This document shows positions 59,090 through 64,000 of a stretch of 64,000 nucleotides of DNA, in pieces. Origin of the DNA: Novosphingobium sp. Gsoil 351 (lineage in GTDB: Bacteria > Pseudomonadota > Alphaproteobacteria > Sphingomonadales > Sphingomonadaceae); assembly GCF_009707465.1 (NCBI RefSeq), contig NZ_CP046120.1:496001-560000 (forward strand). The letters are read 5' to 3'. Position 1 is the stretch's first letter. Each line of letters begins with the position of its first letter. The notes below the pieces were generated by a model. It did not search any database and was not told where the DNA came from. It saw only the letters and a list, made by a program, of their open reading frames with translations. The position numbers were made by a program, and so were the translations under genes.

Positions 59090-61181
59090 ATGGGACAGGA
59101 CAATTTTTCGACCGCACAGCGTACCGCAGCGGTGATGGCATTGGCCATTGTCGCCACTCCCGCGCTCGCCCAGCCCGCGGCCGGCGGAGTCCCCGCCCCG
59201 GCCCAGCCAGGCGTCCGCACCACCGCCTATGACGCAGCGTTCTTCGCCCAGTTTGCCCCCGCCAACGCCCTCGACATCGTCCGTCGGGTGCCCGGCTTCG
59301 CGATCGAGCAGACCAACGGCGATGTCCGCGGGTTCGCCGGTACGGCCGGCAACGTCGTGTTCAACGGCGCGCGCCCCTCGTCCAAGTCGGATTCGCTCGA
59401 AACCATTCTCGCCCGCATTCCGGCCAGCCGCGTGCTGCGCGTGGAAATCGGCCCCGGCGACCTGTTCGGATCGGATTACGCCAGCAAAAGCCAGGTGCTC
59501 AACGTCATCCTCACTACCGAGGGTGGGATCGACGGCAACGCCACGGTAAAACTCGCCAGGATCATCGGCGGCCACGTCATGCCCAACCTCGACGCCTCGG
59601 TGCTGATCCGTCGCGGCGCGTCGAGGCGTCAACCTGTCCGCCGGGAGCGGGCGCAGCGACACACGCGAGGATGGATTCGACCGGCTGACCTTCCTGCCTG
59701 GCGGCCAGTTCAAGGAACTGCGCCGCAAGGTGAACACCATCCGCCAGCACGATCCGTTCGTATCGGCGAGCTGGGCGATGGAGCAGGCCGCCGACCGTGC
59801 GATCCACCTCAACGCACGCTACGCACCCAGCACGTTCAAGCTCAGCCAGACCAATCGAGTGACCCCCGCGATCGGCCCAGACCGCGACGATCGTCTGTTT
59901 CAAGACTTCGACACCCCCAGCTACGAGCTGGGAGGCGACATCTCGCGCCCGCTGGCGGGGGGAACGATCAAGTTCGTCGGTCTCGCCAACCGGCGCGAGC
60001 GCGAGAACTCGGAATCGACGCTCGTTCGGATCGCCGGGATGACCGTCGGCGGGTTCGAGCAATTGACAGATTCGCGTTACGACGAAGTGCTGGGACGGCT
60101 GAGCTGGTCGCGCGTAAACCTGCTCGGACTATCGTTCGAGCTTGGCGGAGAAGTAGCCTACAATCGTCTGGACAACGCCACTGAGCTGTACTTGCTCGGC
60201 GCCGGCGGAGCGCGCAATCGGATCGACTTGCCGATCGACCAGGCCGTGGTCGACGAACTGCGCACCGAGACTTACGTCAATGCCGGGCGCCAGCTATCGC
60301 GGGCGATCCGGCTCGACGCCAGCCTCGCCTTCGAGACATCGAAGCTGGCGGTGGGCGGCGACGCCGATGAGAAACGCTCGCTGAAATTTCTCAAGCCCAG
60401 CGTCACGCTCGACTGGAAGCCTCGGGGCGGCTGGCATGCGCAACTGGTGGCGCGGCGCAAGGTTGCCCAGCTCAATTTCTACGACTTCATCGACAACGCC
60501 GAACTGGGCGCCGACCGGGTCAACGGCGGCAACGCCGATCTCCAGCCGCAGCGCGCTTGGGAGCTACGCGGGACGCTCGAGCATCCGCTGCTGGGCAAGG
60601 GATTGGCCAAGCTCGAAGCAGGCTACGACCGCATCGCCAAGTTGCAGGACCGCATCCTAACGCCCGAGGGCCTCGACGCCCCCGGCAACATCGGTACCGG
60701 CACCCGACGCTTCGTTTCGCTGACGCTCGATGCGCCTCTCGACTCCATCGGGCTCAAATACTTCCACCTACGCAGCACCGGCACGCTCCAGAACACCCGG
60801 GTGCGCGATCCGTTGAGCGGCAAGGTCCGCAACTGGAGCGACTTCTGGCCGGACTGGCAATGGGAAGTCGAGCTGCGCCGCGACGCCGGCAAGTTCGCGT
60901 TCGGCACGACCGTGTCCGACCGCGATTCGTTCACCTTCTTCCGCACCGACGAGACCGACAGAAACATCAATTCGAAACCGTTCGTCACCGCGTTCGCCGA
61001 ATACCGGCCCGATCCGAAGACGACGGTACGGCTCGATCTGGACAACGTCACCCAATCCGCCGGCCAGCGCGAGCGCCTGTTCTTCACACCCAACCGCAGC
61101 GCGCCGCTGCCTGACGTCCGCGAATTTCGCGACCGTAACTCGCACGTCGGCGTCGCCTTGTCGCTGCGCCGGGGCTTTTGA
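59090..61181 (+). pseudogene. TonB-dependent receptor-like outer-membrane protein, disrupted by a frameshift
   Basis: Frame one (from ATG 59090) has a signal peptide (AVMALAIVATPALAQP) and a plug domain (ALDIVRRVPGFAIEQTNGDVRGFAGTAGNVVFNGARPSSKSDSLETILARIPA in part). Frame two (to 61181) carries the beta-barrel (GVNLSAGSGRSD ... VGVALSLRRGF) with a terminal aromatic residue. The change of frame occurs near 59615-59628; removing one base there gives RRGASGVNLSAGSG and a continuous protein of about 697 residues. The slip is not in a homopolymer. The NGARPSSKSDSLE plug motif is frequent in sphingomonad TonB receptors and in truncated outer-membrane proteins of unknown substrate. Confidence 0.8.
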
Positions 61182-61227
61182 ATCGGCGGTGCGGCGACGT
61201 TGACATCAATCCCCTGCTCGACTGTTG

Positions 61228-61246
61228 TCGTATGCAGTACGTACGA
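61228..61246. promoter_or_regulatory. Imperfect palindrome, likely MarR operator
   Basis: TCGTATGCAGTACGTACGA has matching TCGTA/TACGA ends and several internal matches across a 19-nt span. It lies 17 nt before the marR ATG at 61264. MarR dimers usually bind such 16-20 nt palindromes in their own promoters. Only the symmetry is seen. Confidence 0.45.
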
Positions 61247-61263
61247 TTGTCGCGGGGACTGGG

Positions 61264-61737
61264 ATGACACGGCCTAACCAGTCCCCGGTGCCGACTTCCC
61301 AACGTGTGATGGGCAACGACGATATCGGCGAAATCCGCGACATACTGGGCTTCCACATCCGTCTCGCCCATGGCGCGACCTATCGCCATTTCAGCGAGAC
61401 ATTCGCCGATCTCGATCTCACCCAGAAGCAAGTTTCGACGCTGTGGCTCATCGACGATCGTCCCGGAATCAGCCAGACGGACCTTGCCCAGCGGATGCGG
61501 ACGGACCGGGCGACGACGATGGCGATCGTTAACCGGCTCGAAGCCAGGAAATTTCTGGCGCGTGGCAAGTCACCGAACGACGGCCGCAAGCAGATGCTCA
61601 ACCTAACCGATGCCGGGCGCGCGACGCTCAGGGTCGCCAAGGACGCGATGATGGTTCACGAACGCTGGCTCAAGTCGCGGTTCAGCGACAGGGAAGTCGA
61701 GACGCTGATCGAATTGCTGACCCGGATTCATGAGTGA
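61264..61737 (+). CDS. MarR-family transcriptional regulator
   Basis: A 157-residue winged-helix regulator from ATG 61264. The helix-turn-helix and wing are in LTQKQVSTLWLIDDRPGISQTDLAQRMRTDRATTMAIVNRLEARKFLARGKSPNDGRKQM in part, containing the conserved DxRxK wing (NDGRKQ). MarR proteins usually repress detoxification or efflux genes until an aromatic ligand binds. The next gene, 122 nt downstream, encodes a glutathione transferase, a plausible target. Confidence 0.92.
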   Translation: MTRPNQSPVPTSQRVMGNDDIGEIRDILGFHIRLAHGATYRHFSETFADLDLTQKQVSTLWLIDDRPGISQTDLAQRMRTDRATTMAIVNRLEARKFLARGKSPNDGRKQMLNLTDAGRATLRVAKDAMMVHERWLKSRFSDREVETLIELLTRIHE

Positions 61738-61859
61738 CGCCGGACGATCGCGGCCGCCGCCTGACACGATGAGTTGAGGTTTTCCGAAGCCGGTGGTTGC
61801 CGAACGCACGCTCGACATCCTACATCGGTTGCAACTCGCATACCCGATAGGAGCGCCCG

Positions 61860-62768
61860 ATGGCCGACGAACCCGATCCCGCCAACAACTTTCCCGCCGG
61901 CTACGTTCCACCCAAGGTGTGGGTGTGGGACAAGGCTAACGGCGGCGCGTTCGCCAGCATCAACCGACCGGTCTCTGGCGCGACCAAGGAACACGTACTG
62001 CCCGTGGGCGAACATCCGCTCCAGCTCTACTCGATGGGCACTCCCAACGGGGTCAAGGTGACAATCCTACTCGAGGAACTGCTCGCTGCCGGGCATTCCG
62101 GGGCGGAGTATGACGCCTGGCTGATCCGGATCGGCGAAGGCGAGCAATTCGGCAGCGGGTTTGTCGCGTTGAACCCCAACTCCAAGATACCCACGATGGC
62201 CGACCACTCGCTCGACCCGCCGGTGCGGCTGTTCGAAAGCGGATCAATCCTCGTCTACCTCGCCGAGAAGTTCGGGGCGTTCCTCCCCACCGAAACCCGC
62301 GCCCGCGCCGAGACGTTCAACTGGCTGATGTGGCAGATGGGCGCCGCGCCCTATCTGGGCGGCGGGTTCGGCCACTTCTACGCCTATGCCCCGATCAAGA
62401 TCCAATATGCGATCGACCGCTTCGCGATGGAAGTGAAACGCCAGCTTCACGTCCTCGACACCCATCTGGCGACGCACGAGTACATGGTCGGCAGCGAGTA
62501 CACGATCGCGGATATGGCGATCTGGCCGTGGTACGGCGCGGTGATGAAAGAAGCTTACGGCGGCCAGGAATTTCTGGGCGTCGACGAATACGCCAATGTG
62601 CTCCGCTGGGTTGACCAAATCGGCGCGCGCGCGGCGGTCAAGCGCGGGCGGATGGTCAACCGGACGTTTGGAAGGCCCGAGACGCAATTGCGCGAAAGGC
62701 ACTCAGCGAAGGATTTCGACGTGAACCGAGAGGATTTGGTCGAGGAGCGCGGCGGCGTTAGAGTCTGA
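61860..62768 (+). CDS. yghU: YghU-type glutathione S-transferase
   Basis: A 302-residue GST-N/GST-C protein from ATG 61860 (GGAGC site). The Nu-class features of E. coli YghU are present: long N-terminal extension (FPAGYVPPKVWVWDKANGGAFASINRP in part), HPLQLYSMGTPNGVKVTILLEELL, the glutathione-binding NPNSKIPTM and FESGSILVYLAEKFG, and GGGFGHFYAYAP in the C-domain. YghU binds two glutathiones and reduces disulfides. It is likely co-regulated with the preceding marR. Confidence 0.93.
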   Translation: MADEPDPANNFPAGYVPPKVWVWDKANGGAFASINRPVSGATKEHVLPVGEHPLQLYSMGTPNGVKVTILLEELLAAGHSGAEYDAWLIRIGEGEQFGSGFVALNPNSKIPTMADHSLDPPVRLFESGSILVYLAEKFGAFLPTETRARAETFNWLMWQMGAAPYLGGGFGHFYAYAPIKIQYAIDRFAMEVKRQLHVLDTHLATHEYMVGSEYTIADMAIWPWYGAVMKEAYGGQEFLGVDEYANVLRWVDQIGARAAVKRGRMVNRTFGRPETQLRERHSAKDFDVNREDLVEERGGVRV

Positions 62769-63277
62769 CACGACGGCTGCAGTGGGGACCAATCCCGGCC
62801 CGGAGCGGCGACCCGATTTCGCTCCGGGATGGTAACCCAGTGGCTGCACACGCGAGCCGTCTAGTCGACGGGCTCGGAACGGAACTTGTTCCACAACAGG
62901 CCAGCCTGGTCCTCGGGCTTTTGCCCATCGTCCCGCCTCCCCCGCGATTCCGCGGATGGAATTGGCTGTGTGCGCTGCCCCTGGGCCGGGAACTTTGGTT
63001 TCCTCGGCACGGGCGGTCTCCTGAACGATCCGTGCGAGCGGAATAGCGGCAAAGTCGTTCGCCCGGTATTGCCGGACCCGGTCAACGCCATCTTGCGCGG
63101 CGTGCTTAAGATAGCCTTCATCGCGTTATATCAACGTATTCGCGCTGGGCGCGAAGACCTGATCGACCGCCGCTCGGCTTTAGGCGAACAGGCCTGATTG
63201 ACATTCCCTGCCGGGTCCATAACCCGGTGCCGGGGTAAGCGCCGCTCGACGGCGCTCCGCCGGGAGAGACTTCGCGT
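62769..63277. other. Roughly 500-nt region with at most one small doubtful gene
   Basis: No recognised RNA or mobile element. On the minus strand, 62861-63121 is open for 86 codons (inner ATG near 63088) and is the only frame with protein-like composition. Near the downstream gene lie TTGACA (63198-63203) and a perfect dyad CCGGGT-N5-ACCCGG (63211-63227), possible promoter or operator parts for the quinoprotein gene, with no good -10 at normal spacing. Confidence 0.5.
62861..63121 (-). CDS. Doubtful small Arg/Pro-rich protein
   Basis: An open frame of 86 codons, or 75 from the ATG at 63088, encoding an Arg/Pro/Gly-rich product (SHGSFRRPPVPRKPKFP) ending QAGLLWNKFRSEPVD. Composition is less biased than the shadow frames around it. 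I cannot match it to a family. It could be a real small sphingomonad protein or chance. The window shows no clear ribosome-binding site for it. Confidence 0.3.
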   Translation of the reverse strand: MKAILSTPRKMALTGSGNTGRTTLPLFRSHGSFRRPPVPRKPKFPAQGQRTQPIPSAESRGRRDDGQKPEDQAGLLWNKFRSEPVD

Positions 63278-64000
63278 ATGCGCATCACCAAATTCGCACT
63301 GGCGGCGCTGCTGCCCCTCGCCGCCTGCAACCTCAACGGCACGGGCGAAAAGGCCGCCTCCGCCCCCGCCACATCTGGCGTCACCGACGCGCTGCTCGCA
63401 TCCGCCCCCGAAGGCGAGTGGCTGTCGTATGGCCGTGACACCAACGAGCAGCGCTTCGCCACCCTGACCCAGGTCAACGACGCAACGGTCAAGGACCTCG
63501 GCCTCGCCTGGTCGGCCGATCTCGACACCGCGCGCGGGCAGGAAGCGACCCCCCTGATGCACGGTGGGGTACTCTACACCACCACCGCGTGGAGCATGGT
63601 CAAGGCCTACGACGCCGCCACCGGGAAGCTGCTGTGGTCCTACGATCCCAAGGTACCGCGCGAAACCTTGGTTCGCGTCTGCTGCGACGCGGTCAACCGA
63701 GGGGCCGCGCTCTATGGCGACAAGCTGTTCGTTGCCGCGCTCGACGGGCGCCTGATCGCGCTCGACGCCAAGACCGGCAAGCAAATCTGGGAGAAGGCCG
63801 TCGTCCCCGATCAGACGAGCTACGCGATCACCGGCGCGCCGCGGATCGCCAAGGGCAAAGTGATCATTGGCAACGCCGGCTCTGAATACCGTGCTCGCGG
63901 CAGCATCGCCGCGTTCGATCCCGAGACCGGGGCCGAGCTATGGCGCTTCCACACCGTCCCCGGCAACCCGGCCAAGGGCTTCGAGGACAAGGCGATGGAA
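63278..64000 (+). CDS. PQQ-dependent (quinoprotein) alcohol dehydrogenase, N-terminal part (3' end outside window)
   Basis: From ATG 63278 (GGGAGAG site) the frame runs off the window with 241 residues. It has a lipobox-like signal (ALAALLPLAACN), WLSYGRDTNEQRFATLTQVND, and the tryptophan-docking-like repeats (AYDAATGKLLWSYDP, ALDAKTGKQIWEK, AFDPETGAELWRFHT). The vicinal disulfide Cys-Cys in VRVCCDAVNRG stacks on PQQ in this enzyme group. These point to a quinohemoprotein alcohol dehydrogenase (type II/III-like) in the periplasm; a cytochrome c domain cannot be checked. The Cys in the lipobox suggests a lipoprotein anchor. Confidence 0.88.
   Translation, partial: MRITKFALAALLPLAACNLNGTGEKAASAPATSGVTDALLASAPEGEWLSYGRDTNEQRFATLTQVNDATVKDLGLAWSADLDTARGQEATPLMHGGVLYTTTAWSMVKAYDAATGKLLWSYDPKVPRETLVRVCCDAVNRGAALYGDKLFVAALDGRLIALDAKTGKQIWEKAVVPDQTSYAITGAPRIAKGKVIIGNAGSEYRARGSIAAFDPETGAELWRFHTVPGNPAKGFEDKAME

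Noticed and set aside
63198..63223. TTGACA / CATAAC as a sigma-70 promoter for the quinoprotein gene
   Set aside because: The spacing is 14 nt, too short for a normal promoter; only the nearby CCGGGT dyad is kept as a possible site.

Overview
The window is a GC-rich, gene-dense chromosomal segment from an alphaproteobacterium, most likely a member of the Sphingomonadales (Sphingomonas, Novosphingobium or a relative). Support for this: a crtY-crtI-crtB carotenoid cluster, a NAD-dependent FdsGBAD-type formate dehydrogenase, a DUF2849/cysI/DUF934/cysH sulfur cluster, an endonuclease-type MutL, a TonB-dependent receptor, and many 4-nt ATGA/GTGA stop-start overlaps. No phage, integrase, transposase or CRISPR array is visible.

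Layout. 1-5.4 kb: end of ychF, a DUF1206 membrane protein, and a small metal-response module. That module is a mercury-type MerR regulator, a near-classical mer operator, a glutaredoxin-MauE membrane fusion and a Met/His-rich outer-membrane protein. A MaoC hydratase and a lipoprotein follow. 5.4-13.4 kb: mutL, then the rod-shape cluster mreB-mreC-mreD-mrdA-rodA, and tRNA-Lys. 13.7-19.4 kb: a fused two-domain ThDP E1 dehydrogenase coupled to a FabD-like acyltransferase, a membrane-anchored esterase, a nitronate monooxygenase-like enzyme and tRNA-Gly. 19.4-24.2 kb: a DbpA-type RNA helicase, queF coupled to a hydrolase/flavin-reductase fusion, and a sphingomonad-type membrane protein. 24.3-30.5 kb: sulfur metabolism (sseA, metC, cobA, DUF2849, cysI, DUF934, cysH). 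30.5-36.6 kb: an epimerase, proB, and the ydbH-ynbE-ydbL envelope operon. 36.6-42.7 kb: radC, cupredoxin, cspA and a patch of small accessory genes (YaiI, Doc/AbrB toxin-antitoxin, Arr rifamycin ADP-ribosyltransferase, aquaporin, GFA, DUF2442/DUF4160). 42.7-48.2 kb: thiC with a TPP riboswitch, a CYP153-like P450, MipA, DUF2585 and a GNAT acetyltransferase. 48.2-52.5 kb: crtY-crtI-LOG-crtB. 52.5-59 kb: fghA-fdsG-fdsB-mobA-fdsA-fdsD. 59-64 kb: TonB receptor, MarR, YghU-type GST and the start of a PQQ-dependent dehydrogenase.

How the genes fit together. The formaldehyde/formate block runs as one coupled operon: S-formylglutathione hydrolase makes formate, FdsGBAD oxidises it to CO2 with NAD+, and the embedded mobA supplies the guanylylated molybdenum cofactor. 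The sulfur block supplies siroheme (cobA) to the sulfite reductase and reduces APS/PAPS (cysH). The crt block takes geranylgeranyl diphosphate to a beta-cyclised carotenoid, with crtE not in view.

A caution on quality: five genes (Met/His outer-membrane protein, mrdA, radC, GNAT, TonB receptor) carry single-base frameshifts, four of them in short homopolymers, and fdsA seems to start at ATC. At least some of these are probably consensus errors. The less ordinary biology is the mer-like operator read by a regulator lacking the first mercury cysteine, the E1-fusion/acyltransferase pair, the hydrolase/flavin-reductase fusion without a catalytic histidine, and a LOG-family gene locked inside the carotenoid operon.
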